Of a DNA stretch of 64,000 bases, positions 15,460 through 24,393 are shown one piece after another. Position 1 is the first letter of the stretch. Each line of letters starts with the position of its first letter. The stretch spans positions 930,001 through 994,000 of the forward strand of contig NZ_JAKCFI010000002.1 in the NCBI RefSeq assembly GCF_021412625.1, written 5' to 3'. The notes below the pieces were generated by a model that saw only the letters and a program-made list of their open reading frames with translations, was not told the origin of the DNA and ran no database searches. Made by a program: the position numbers and the translations under genes. This stretch comes from Myxococcus stipitatus (GTDB lineage: Bacteria > Myxococcota > Myxococcia > Myxococcales > Myxococcaceae).

Positions 15460-16236
15460 GTGAGGCCCTGGATTCCATCATTGCTCGCGCTGCTGGTCGC
15501 CGCGTGTGGGGTGTTCGAGTTCCACCCCTATGAGATTCGCGGCGGCGAGGAGTCTCTCAACGCGAAGGCCCTGGCGCGCCTGCCGCGCCACGATCCGGAG
15601 CGGCCGTTCCGCTTCGCGGTGATTGGCGACATCCAGCTGTTCCTCGACGATTCGGCGGACGCGGTGGACGACCTGGCGCGCAGGGACGTCGACCTGGTGG
15701 TCCAGATGGGGGACCTGACGGAGTACGGCACCGCGCAGGAGTACGAATGGGTGGCGCGTCTGCTGGAGAAGATTCCGGCGCCCACCTTCGCCATCGTCGG
15801 CAACCACGACCTGATGGGGAAGGGGGGACTGCTCTACCAACGGACCTTTGGCCCCACCTTCCAGTCCTTCGACTACCAGGGCAGCCGCTTCGTCCTCTTC
15901 GACTCCAACTCGCTCGAGTACGGCTTCTCCGGCGAGGTGCCGGACGTGGCGCGGCTGCGCGAGGCGCTCATGTCCGGGCCCGCGCGGCGCCATACCTTCA
16001 CCTTCTCGCACGTGCCCCCGGGGCACCCCGACTTCGACCCGGACCTGACGGAGCCGGTGGAGGCGCTCCAGGCGGAGGCCGGGGTCACCATCTCCTTCCA
16101 CGCGCATACCCACCGCTACGCCAGCGACGTGCGGCGAGGCGTGCGCTACTTCGTCGCCGACGCGCTCGAGAGCCGCAACTACCTGTTGGTCACGGTGGTG
16201 GGCGACTCGGTGGATGTCGAACGGGTCTACTACTGA
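15460..16236 (+). CDS. Calcineurin-like metallophosphoesterase, lipoprotein
   Basis: 258 residues from the GTG at 15460, chosen because it gives a clean lipoprotein signal (RPWIPSLLALLVAAC, lipobox VAAC). The metallophosphoesterase ligands follow in order: FAVIGDIQLF, VVQMGDLTEYG, IVGNHDLMG, and FSHVPPGHP with FHAHTHRY at the C-terminus. It should hydrolyse a phosphoester at the cell envelope; the substrate cannot be told. Its stop overlaps the start of the next gene (TGATG at 16234-16238), so the two are probably translated together. Confidence 0.85.
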   Translation: MRPWIPSLLALLVAACGVFEFHPYEIRGGEESLNAKALARLPRHDPERPFRFAVIGDIQLFLDDSADAVDDLARRDVDLVVQMGDLTEYGTAQEYEWVARLLEKIPAPTFAIVGNHDLMGKGGLLYQRTFGPTFQSFDYQGSRFVLFDSNSLEYGFSGEVPDVARLREALMSGPARRHTFTFSHVPPGHPDFDPDLTEPVEALQAEAGVTISFHAHTHRYASDVRRGVRYFVADALESRNYLLVTVVGDSVDVERVYY

Positions 16237-16859
16237 TGGCACGCCTGCGCTTCGTCGGATGGCTCGTGGTCGTTCTGGGGCTCGTCGGTGGACGCGCGGC
16301 CCGGGCGGCGGACGCGGAGGTGGAGACGACGGTGGAAACCGAGGAGAAGGCGCGTCCCTGGTACGTACCGGGCCATGCCGCGATGCAGCTCGCGGGCTCC
16401 ATCGGCTTCACCTCCGCGGGCCCGGGCTGGTCGTTCCTGGAGGAGGCGGTGGAGGCGGAGGTGATGCTGGGCTGGGCGCCGCGCGCCATCGCGGGGGCGG
16501 ACTTCGTCACGCTCACGCTCAAGGGCCGCTGGAACCCGTTCCGGCTGCGCTACGGCAACTGGACCTTCCGGCCGCTCTCCGTGGGCGGCATGTTCAGCTA
16601 CACCTTCGGCGGGGACTACTTCCTGTCCCAACCGGGGCGCTATCCGGATGGGTACTACTGGTTCCGCACCGCGCTGAGGCCCGCGCTCATCCTCGGCGCG
16701 AGCGTGGGCCACTCCGCGCGAACGTTCGACCTCGACCGGGTGGAGGCCTACGCGGAGCTGGTCGCCACCGACTTCCGCCTCGTCCAGTTCTACCACAACC
16801 CGGCGACGGTGAAGACGGGCATCGTGTCGCTCGCGCTCGGTGCGCGGCTGCGCTTCTGA
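16236..16859 (+). CDS. Exported beta-rich (outer-membrane barrel-like) protein, unknown function
   Basis: 207 residues with a Sec signal peptide (MARLRFVGWLVVVLGLVGGRAARA). The mature part has alternating hydrophobic and aromatic-rich strands (YGNWTFRPLSVGGMFSYTF, GYYWFRTALRPALILGA) and ends in LALGARLRF with a terminal Phe, as many outer-membrane barrels do. I do not recognise a specific family. It overlaps the metallophosphoesterase upstream. The DNA for its last strand is repeated twice downstream in decayed form. Confidence 0.65.
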   Translation: MARLRFVGWLVVVLGLVGGRAARAADAEVETTVETEEKARPWYVPGHAAMQLAGSIGFTSAGPGWSFLEEAVEAEVMLGWAPRAIAGADFVTLTLKGRWNPFRLRYGNWTFRPLSVGGMFSYTFGGDYFLSQPGRYPDGYYWFRTALRPALILGASVGHSARTFDLDRVEAYAELVATDFRLVQFYHNPATVKTGIVSLALGARLRF

Positions 16860-16992
16860 ATCGCGCCGGGACGCTGAGGACGGGCAACGTGTCGCTCGCG
16901 CTCGGTGCGCGGCCGCGCTTCTGCATCGGGCCGAGATGGTGAGAACGGGCAGCGTGTTGCTCGACGCTCACGTTCGGTGCTCGGCCGCGCTG
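16794..16992. repeat. Degenerate three-copy tandem repeat of the gene's 3' end (65-bp period)
   Basis: Copy 1 (16794-16858) encodes the C-terminal strand of the preceding protein. Copies 2 (16859-16923) and 3 (from 16924, with a short insertion) repeat it outside the gene: GACGGGC and the CGTGTCGCTCGCGCTCGGTG core recur at a 65-base offset. The period is not a multiple of three, so the extra copies are not an in-frame extension. Confidence 0.8.
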
Positions 16993-16995
16993 GAC

Positions 16996-18930
16996 TCAGG
17001 GGCGTGAAGGCGTCGCCGTCGCGGGAGGCGCGGTGGCGGGCGCGGGGCTGGCCTGCTCACCTCCCGCGGGCTCTCCGCGCAGGCGGCGCAGGATGCGCGG
17101 GGCCTCGGCGGCGAAGCGCTCCTGGGCGTCCGGGAGGGGGCGATCCCACATGTCCGACAGCTCCGTGCCCGGCAGGCCCGCGCCGAAGCGCACCTTGAGC
17201 TGCTGGCCGATGAGCGCATAGCGCGGCTCCCAGCCGATGGTGGTGAGCAGGTAGCGCCGCGGGTCCGGCCGGGTCATGGGGACGCCATCGCCCAGCTGCT
17301 CCGGGGGGTGGGCGTCTCCCAGCAGGTCGAAGAGCGTGGGGACCAGGTCGATATGGCCCGTGACGGCGTCGACCTGTCCGGGAGGCAGGCGCTCGTCGAA
17401 GACGAGCATGGGGACGTGGAGCTGGAGCTCCGTGACGTCGCTGGCGTGGCCCACGCGGCCGTGCTCGCGGAACTCCTCGCCGTGGTCGCCGGTGAAGATG
17501 ACCAGGGGCCGCGCGCCACGCGTGGCCTCGATGCGCGACAGCAGCTCCTCCACCTTCGTGTCCACCTCGTAGGCGGAGTTCCACGCGCGGGCCTTGAGGT
17601 GCTCGGCGGGCACCCGCGCGGTGGCGAGCCCCCCCTTGCCGTCCCACGCCGGGGAGAACACCGCCGAGCGGGGCGGATAGTCGTAATCGAAGTGCGTGCC
17701 CGCGAAGAAGACGAAGAGGAACAGCGGCGTGTCGCGAGGCGTCTGCTCGGCGATGCGCAGCGCGTCCTCCACCATGGCGGCGTCGCGCAGGTGGCTGCGC
17801 CCGTCGTAGTCCGTGCGCAGCCCGCCCTGCACGTCGCGGAAGACGGTGTCCTTCAGGCCCATCCAGTCCACCGACGAGGCCGCGAGGAAGGCCTGGCGGT
17901 AGCCGTTGTGCTTCAGCGCGGGGAACAAGAGCGGCGCGCGCCCGGCGCCGACGACGGCGTCCCGGCGCTGCGCCTCCAGCCCGAAGAAGAGGCTGAAGAG
18001 CGAGTAGTCCGTGGAGCTGGCGGCGCTGTGGTGGCGCAGGAAGCGCGTGCCCGTCCGGGCGCGCCGCCACAGGTGGGGCATCACGTCCTCGCGGAAGAAG
18101 TCGTCGCGAAGGCTCTCCACCAGCACCAGCACGATGTCCGGCGTGCGCGTGAACTTCACCGAGGCCGGGTCGATGCTCGACGCGGGGGCGCCCGCCTCGG
18201 GGCTGACCCCCAGGCGCAGGCCGGAGGCGGGAGGGCGGCCCGTCACCTTCGCGAGCAGCGAATTCATCCGCACCGGGGCCTGGAGGGGCAGGGTGGTGGC
18301 CGCGTGCAGCACGGCGCCTCCATGCGCGAAGACGAGCCAGGCGCTGCCCAGCCGCTCCAGGGTGCACACCAGTATCAGCGCGAGCACCGCCTGCCCCGTC
18401 CGGCGCGGGCGCGGCCCCAGGCCCTTCGCGATGAAGCGGCTGCCGACCCACGCGTCGAGCGACACCGCGGCGAGGGCCCCAAGGGCGAGCAGCGCCACCT
18501 CGTGGGGCGCGAGCCCCGTCTCCGCCAGCGCCCGGGGCTGCAGCGCCACCGCGAGCACCAGGCCGTTGATGTGGAAACCCAGCGAGGACAGCACCAGCGC
18601 GTCCACGCCGAGCAGCGCCACGCCCAGGGCCACCAACACCGGCATCGCGATGGCGTAGCGCCGGCCGAGCAGCGTCAGTGGCAGTGTCGCCACGAAGGCG
18701 AGCAGGCCCAGGAACAGCGCCTGGACGAGGCCGCCCGCCAGCAGCAGGGGGCGCAGCGACGGCGCCAGGCGCTCCACGGAGGAGAAGAGCGGCGCGCCGA
18801 AGAAGACGAGCGCGAGCAGGCCGTGCAGCAGGCACCAGACGAGCGCGGGTCCCCAGAGTGGAAGGGCCTCCACCAGCCGTCGGGGGAGCCTCTCGGCGAA
18901 GGAGCGGGGAGCGGTCTGCGTCGATGACAT
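16996..18930 (-). CDS. YejM/LtaS-like membrane-anchored sulfatase-family protein
   Basis: 644 residues. About five transmembrane segments occupy residues 25-210. A periplasmic sulfatase/alkaline-phosphatase-fold domain starts at PDIVLVLVESLRDD. The nucleophile region reads HHSAASSTDYSLFSL, with Ser/Thr where type I sulfatases have Cys, as in lipoteichoic-acid synthase and YejM/PbgA relatives. Metal-binding segments HFDYDYPP and FTGDHGEEFREHG follow, with HIDLVPTLFDLLG after them. It ends in a low-complexity Pro/Ala tail. Likely substrates are envelope lipids or lipid-linked glycans; alternatively it acts as a non-catalytic regulator like YejM. Confidence 0.88.
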   Translation of the reverse strand: MSSTQTAPRSFAERLPRRLVEALPLWGPALVWCLLHGLLALVFFGAPLFSSVERLAPSLRPLLLAGGLVQALFLGLLAFVATLPLTLLGRRYAIAMPVLVALGVALLGVDALVLSSLGFHINGLVLAVALQPRALAETGLAPHEVALLALGALAAVSLDAWVGSRFIAKGLGPRPRRTGQAVLALILVCTLERLGSAWLVFAHGGAVLHAATTLPLQAPVRMNSLLAKVTGRPPASGLRLGVSPEAGAPASSIDPASVKFTRTPDIVLVLVESLRDDFFREDVMPHLWRRARTGTRFLRHHSAASSTDYSLFSLFFGLEAQRRDAVVGAGRAPLLFPALKHNGYRQAFLAASSVDWMGLKDTVFRDVQGGLRTDYDGRSHLRDAAMVEDALRIAEQTPRDTPLFLFVFFAGTHFDYDYPPRSAVFSPAWDGKGGLATARVPAEHLKARAWNSAYEVDTKVEELLSRIEATRGARPLVIFTGDHGEEFREHGRVGHASDVTELQLHVPMLVFDERLPPGQVDAVTGHIDLVPTLFDLLGDAHPPEQLGDGVPMTRPDPRRYLLTTIGWEPRYALIGQQLKVRFGAGLPGTELSDMWDRPLPDAQERFAAEAPRILRRLRGEPAGGEQASPAPATAPPATATPSRP

Positions 18931-19094
18931 CGCGCCACCTGCTAGCCTGCCCCCAGCGGAGTTTCAACCCATGACGCGGCCCCGCCCGCTCTCCCGCCGC
19001 GGGAGCTTGCCGCCGTGGGGCACGACGCGTCAGGCGGGCGCGGGGCGCACAACCCGCGTGTCCGGCCAGGGCGGGCGATGCGAGGATGTGGCAC

Positions 19095-20003
19095 ATGCCT
19101 CCCCGCAAGCTCGCGCGTCCCCTCGTCTGGCTGGAGTCCTTCACCGCCGCGGTGGAGGCGGGCAGCATCGAGGCCGCCGCCGAGCACCTCGGTGTCGCCC
19201 GCTCCGTGGTGAGCGAGCACATCCGCTCGCTGGAGCTGGCGCTCGCCGAGGGCGCCACGCTGCTGGAGCGTGGCCCCGGACGCCGGCTCCAGCTCACCGC
19301 GCGCGGCGAGCGCCTCTTCGCGGGCACGCAGACGCCGCTGCACCAGCTCGACATGAAGCGGCTGCGGGACCTGGCCAGCGCGGAGCCCGTGGTGCGCCTG
19401 GGCCTCAACCCCACGCTGTCGCTCTCCCTGTTGGGCAAGGTGGCCCGGGACGCGGCGGCCACGGGCCTCAAGCTGGTGCTCAGCTTCGGCGGCCCTCACG
19501 AACTGACCCGGCAGGTCCAGACGCGCCAGCTCGACCTGGCGCTCGACTTCACGCCCCTGCCTCCGCACGAGGGCGTGGAGTCCGAGTCGCTCCTGCGCAT
19601 GCCCTTCGTCGTGCTCGCCGGCCCGGACAGCGCCTTGGCCGTCTCCGCCGCCGGGCGCAAGGCGCTGCACGTGAAGGACCTGGAGGGACACCCCTTCGTG
19701 GACTGGCTGCGCGACGACCCCTACGGCGGCGCCAACAGCGCGCGCTTCGCGGCGCACGGCGTCTCCGTCCAGGAGGTCGCCCGCGCTGAGAGCTTCCTGC
19801 TCCTCTACGATTTGCTGAGGGCCTTCCGCGCGTGCGCCATCACCCCGGACCTGCGCGCCATGCACCCCTTCCCACCCGACATCCGCGCCTGGCCCCTGCG
19901 CGAGGAGGAGCCCCAGGCCGTCGAGGTCGTGGCCCTCTGGCCCTCCGGCTCGCTCAGCCCCGGCGCGTCCTCCCTGCTGGGTGGACTCCGCCAACCCGTA
20001 TGA
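19095..20003 (+). CDS. LysR-family transcriptional regulator
   Basis: 302 residues. The ATG at 19095 is preferred over the one nine bases earlier because GAGG at 19082-19085 is then properly spaced. The winged helix-turn-helix is residues of about 8-65 (ESFTAAVEAGSIEAAAEHLG, VARSVVSEHIRSLE), followed by a substrate-binding domain. The next gene on the same strand encodes an aromatic amino acid hydroxylase, and a T-N11-A site lies in the gap, so control of phenylalanine hydroxylation is a reasonable guess. Confidence 0.9.
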   Translation: MPPRKLARPLVWLESFTAAVEAGSIEAAAEHLGVARSVVSEHIRSLELALAEGATLLERGPGRRLQLTARGERLFAGTQTPLHQLDMKRLRDLASAEPVVRLGLNPTLSLSLLGKVARDAAATGLKLVLSFGGPHELTRQVQTRQLDLALDFTPLPPHEGVESESLLRMPFVVLAGPDSALAVSAAGRKALHVKDLEGHPFVDWLRDDPYGGANSARFAAHGVSVQEVARAESFLLLYDLLRAFRACAITPDLRAMHPFPPDIRAWPLREEEPQAVEVVALWPSGSLSPGASSLLGGLRQPV

Positions 20004-20009
20004 AGTTGG

Positions 20010-20022
20010 TTCGATAAATCGA
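20010..20022 (+). promoter_or_regulatory. Candidate LysR box upstream of the hydroxylase
   Basis: TTCGATAAATCGA is a T-N11-A motif with dyad symmetry (TCGAT/ATCGA), 88 bases before the hydroxylase start, in an AT-richer gap after the LysR-type gene. Binding by that LysR protein is inference. Confidence 0.35.
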
Positions 20023-20110
20023 CGAAGACGTCGGATTCTGCCGGATTTCCGAAGCGAAAACGGCTGGGTATCTTCTTCTGGCTGCAAGATTTCGCCAGGA
20101 GTGCCCGGTT

Positions 20111-21682
20111 ATGACGCCAACGGAACTGACCATCTCCCGCCTGCCGCCGCACCTGAGGCGCTACGTGGTGAGCCAGGACTACGAGGCGTACACGCCGAGA
20201 GACCATGCGGTCTGGCGCCACATCCTGGGCAAGCTGCGGGGGCACCTGGCGGACAAGGCCCACCCCGTCTTCCTGGAGGGCCTGGAGGCGACGGGCATCG
20301 GCGCGGAGCGCATCCCCAGCCTGGACGAGATGAACGTGAAGCTGGCGCGCCTGGGCTGGTCGTGCGTGGGCGTGCGCGGCTTCATCCCGCCGGCGGTCTT
20401 CACGGAGCTGCAGTCGATGGGGGTGCTGGCCATCGCCGCGGACATCCGCACGCACGAGCACATCGACTACACGCCGGCGCCGGACATCGTCCACGAGAGC
20501 GCGGGCCACGCGCCCATCATCGCCAACCGCCGCTACGCGGAGTACCTCAAGGCCTGCGGGCTGGTGGGGTTCAAGGCCATCGCGAGCGTGGAGGACCAGG
20601 CGTCCTTCGACGCCATCCGCAACCTGTCGGTGGTGAAGGAGGACCCGGACGCGAGCGAGGAGGAGCGCGCGCACGCGGAGGCGCGGCTGGTGGCGGCCAA
20701 CGCGAGCCGCCGCTACGTCAGCGAGAGCACGCGGGCCACGCGGCTGTACTGGTGGACGGCGGAGTACGGCCTCGTCGGGAAGCTGGAGAGCCCGCGCATC
20801 TACGGCGCGGGGCTCTTGTCGAGCATCGGCGAGGCTCGACACTGCCTCACCCCGGCGGTGCGCAAGCTCCCGCTGGACGTGTCGTGCGTGGACACGGACT
20901 TCGACATCACCCGCATGCAGCCGCAGCTGTTCGTGGCGCGTGACTTCGAGCACCTGTTCGAGGTGCTGGCGCAGTTCGAGTCCACGCTGGCGTGGAAGCG
21001 CGGTGGGGACCACGGGCTCGAGGAGGCGCGCAAGGCGCGGACGGTGAACCACCTGGTGCTCGCGGATGGGCGCGAGGTGACGGGGCGCGTGCTGGAGTCG
21101 GTGCCGGCGCCCAGGCCCGTGGCGCCGGGGCTGACGGCCGCGCTGGTCCGAATGGAGGGCCCGGTCATCGTCTCCCGTGGCGGGAAGGGCGACGGCGGCC
21201 GGCCGTGGAACGGGCCGGCGCTGGTGGCCTTCGGCTCGGGCGTGCTGCCGCGGCGGGGGCCGTTCAAGCTTTCGCTGGAGAGCGGGTTGGAGCTGGAGGG
21301 CTTCGCGTCGGACGGCGGCGAGGTGCTGGCGCTGCGGGCCCGGCTCGCGGGGCGGGAGCTGGACGTTCCGGCGGTGACGAAGCTCTTCGTCACCACGCAT
21401 CTGCCGTCCGTCGCCGGTGGCCCGTCCGACCCGGAGACGTGGGACCGCTGGTTCGGCGAGGTGAACGCGTTCGCGGAAGGGGACGGCGAGGCGAAGGCGC
21501 GCGCCCGCAAGGCCCTGGCGCTGCACCCGTCCCTGGCGGCGCTCTATCGCGAGGTGCGCGACCTGCGGGACGCGGGGAAGGCGAAGCCGGAGCGTCTGGC
21601 GCAGATCGCCGCCGCCGCGACGGACTTCCAGGACGACTGGCTGCTGCGCGTGGAGGTCGACGAGCTCCGCGTCCGCCACTGA
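20111..21682 (+). CDS. Aromatic amino acid hydroxylase (phenylalanine 4-monooxygenase-like), long form
   Basis: 523 residues; the ATG at 20111 follows CAGGAG. The iron ligands are visible: His128 and His133 in IVHESAGHAP and Glu218 in YWWTAEYGL, the two-His-one-carboxylate site of tetrahydrobiopterin-dependent hydroxylases. These enzymes convert phenylalanine to tyrosine with O2. The protein lacks an ACT domain at its N-terminus. After the catalytic core it carries about 230 extra residues (from MEGPVIVSRGG on) not found in the 260-300-residue proteobacterial PhhA, matching a long bacterial form. Start of tyrosine degradation is the likely role. A LysR regulator precedes it. Confidence 0.9.
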   Translation: MTPTELTISRLPPHLRRYVVSQDYEAYTPRDHAVWRHILGKLRGHLADKAHPVFLEGLEATGIGAERIPSLDEMNVKLARLGWSCVGVRGFIPPAVFTELQSMGVLAIAADIRTHEHIDYTPAPDIVHESAGHAPIIANRRYAEYLKACGLVGFKAIASVEDQASFDAIRNLSVVKEDPDASEEERAHAEARLVAANASRRYVSESTRATRLYWWTAEYGLVGKLESPRIYGAGLLSSIGEARHCLTPAVRKLPLDVSCVDTDFDITRMQPQLFVARDFEHLFEVLAQFESTLAWKRGGDHGLEEARKARTVNHLVLADGREVTGRVLESVPAPRPVAPGLTAALVRMEGPVIVSRGGKGDGGRPWNGPALVAFGSGVLPRRGPFKLSLESGLELEGFASDGGEVLALRARLAGRELDVPAVTKLFVTTHLPSVAGGPSDPETWDRWFGEVNAFAEGDGEAKARARKALALHPSLAALYREVRDLRDAGKAKPERLAQIAAAATDFQDDWLLRVEVDELRVRH

Positions 21683-21823
21683 GGGGACGTCGCCGGGCCG
21701 TGAGGCGAGGACCGGCGATGGCCCACGGCGAGGCCTCGCCCGACACGAGCGCCGACGACCTGGGGCGTGGGCGGGGCCCGCGCGTCGCCCCGCCGCACGT
21801 TTCGTTCAACGGCTGAGAACGGC

Positions 21824-21862
21824 ACGGGCCCGGCCATGCAGCGCGTGCATGAGCGGGCCCGT
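21824..21862. terminator. Cruciform-like terminator between convergent genes
   Basis: ACGGGCCC (21824-21831) pairs with GGGCCCGT (21855-21862), and inside it CATGCA (21835-21840) pairs with TGCATG (21846-21851). It lies in the 242-base gap between the convergent hydroxylase and mrpC genes. Confidence 0.6.
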
Positions 21863-21885
21863 CATCGGCGCGTGCCTGTCGCGGG

Positions 21886-21910
21886 GCCGCTCGCGAGGGC
21901 CGCGAGCGGC
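21886..21910 (-). terminator. Terminator hairpin after mrpC
   Basis: GCCGCTCGCG (21886-21895) and CGCGAGCGGC (21901-21910) form a perfect 10-bp stem with a five-base loop, 14 bases past the mrpC stop. No U-tract follows. Confidence 0.6.
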
Positions 21911-21924
21911 GCGCCAGGCGCGGC

Positions 21925-22671
21925 TCACTTCTCCTTGGAGGCGATCTTCCGCAGCGCCTTCTGGTCGCGCACGCAGAGGATGCGGCCGACGTTGCCCAGC
22001 ACGCCCTCGCGCTTCATCTCGTTGATGAGCGTGGACACGAACGAGCGCGAGGCGCCGACCAGGTCCGCCAGGTCCTGCTGGGTGATGCCGCGCAGGTCCG
22101 TCTCACCGCCGTGGGGGCAGCGCTCGCCGTGCGCCTCCACCAGTGTCAGCAGCGTGTCCGCCAGCCGGGCGGGGACCTCCTTGAACGTCAGGCCCAGCAC
22201 GCGCTTGCGCAGGGCGCGAACGCGCTCGGCGTAGGCGCGCACCACGTCCACCGCCAGGGCGGGGCGGGCCTCGAGCTGCGCGCGGAAGTCGCGGCCCTCG
22301 ATGCTCCACACCTCGGCCTCGCCCGCGGCGATGGCCATCTCCTCGATGGGCGTGCCCTCGGGGCGGAACAGCTCGCCGAACAGGTCGCCCGGGCGCAGGA
22401 TGCTCACCACGGAGCGCGTGCCGTTCTTGCCGATGCGCATCAGCCGCACGCGGCCGGACTTCAGCAGATAGACGCGGTCGGTGTTGTCACCGGGGCGGTA
22501 GATGGTCGAGTTGTGCGGGAAGGACTCGACCTTGAAGTAGCCCTTGAAGTCGATGGCCTCCTGGCCAGGGACGATGCGGTTGGCGGTGACGACCATCCCG
22601 GAGCCAGTCGCCGGGAGAGGGGCCACAGCATTGGAACCGATGGGGCCGAGGGGGCGATTGAAACCGTGCAT
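21925..22671 (-). CDS. mrpC: MrpC, Crp/Fnr-family developmental transcription factor
   Basis: 248 residues from the ATG at 22671 (MHGFNRPLGPIGS), which has GGAG eight bases upstream; the frame stays open to 22869 but that stretch is leader DNA. A cyclic-nucleotide-binding-like domain (PGDNTDRVYLLKSGRVRLMR, PGDLFGELF) is followed by a Crp-type helix-turn-helix (TQQDLADLVGASRSFVSTLI). Length, N-terminus and position next to an NtrC-like regulator and a histidine kinase match MrpC of Myxococcus xanthus. There it is needed for fruiting-body formation and sporulation, activates fruA and represses its own gene. The upstream DNA contains a perfect TGTY-N8-RACA site, fitting autoregulation. Confidence 0.95.
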   Translation of the reverse strand: MHGFNRPLGPIGSNAVAPLPATGSGMVVTANRIVPGQEAIDFKGYFKVESFPHNSTIYRPGDNTDRVYLLKSGRVRLMRIGKNGTRSVVSILRPGDLFGELFRPEGTPIEEMAIAAGEAEVWSIEGRDFRAQLEARPALAVDVVRAYAERVRALRKRVLGLTFKEVPARLADTLLTLVEAHGERCPHGGETDLRGITQQDLADLVGASRSFVSTLINEMKREGVLGNVGRILCVRDQKALRKIASKEK

Positions 22672-22742
22672 GGCATTCACTCCGTGGAAGGAATCGGGGG
22701 TAGAACCGGCCGCCTGCTCTGGCGGCGACGGGACTTTCCAGT

Positions 22743-22758
22743 TCCAAGGAACGTGCCA
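22743..22758 (-). promoter_or_regulatory. Sigma-54 promoter of mrpC
   Basis: On the minus strand TGGCAC, five bases, then TTGGA. This matches the -24/-12 consensus TGGCAC-N5-TTGCW except for G in place of C at -12. Transcription would start about 60 bases before the mrpC ATG. The neighbouring MrpB has the GAFTGA loop needed to contact sigma-54. Confidence 0.7.
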
Positions 22759-22862
22759 GCCGGGAATGAAGTGCTCCCGGGGGAACACATCCAAGAATGC
22801 CGGGTACTTAGCGCTACAGGGACGGTACACCCCCCTGTCTGTGTCCGAAACCCGAAACAAAA

Positions 22863-22900
22863 CGTTCAAACAGTCTGATCAGCTTGAACGAAACGTTCAA
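22863..22900 (-). promoter_or_regulatory. Putative MrpB enhancer sites
   Basis: TTGAACG (22884-22890), AAA, CGTTCAA (22894-22900) is a perfect 7-bp palindrome. A second CGTTCAA half-site at 22863-22869 is 31 bp away, three helical turns, on the same face. They lie about 105-140 bases upstream of the sigma-54 element, a normal enhancer distance. Assignment to MrpB is inferred from position and symmetry. Confidence 0.6.
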
Positions 22901-22912
22901 TCCCACCGGGTG

Positions 22913-22932
22913 ACTGTCGTGGCACGGACAGT
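22913..22932. promoter_or_regulatory. Putative MrpC autoregulatory site
   Basis: ACTGTC (22913-22918), eight bases, GACAGT (22927-22932). The core TGTC-N8-GACA exactly fits TGTY-N8-RACA, the MrpC consensus I recall. It ends three bases before the mrpB stop codon and 13 bases from the MrpB-like palindrome. A weaker match with one mismatch is at 22772-22787, just upstream of the -24 element. Confidence 0.6.
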
Positions 22933-22934
22933 GT

Positions 22935-24383
<1,449 letters not shown>

Positions 24384-24393
24384 GGCGCTCTTC

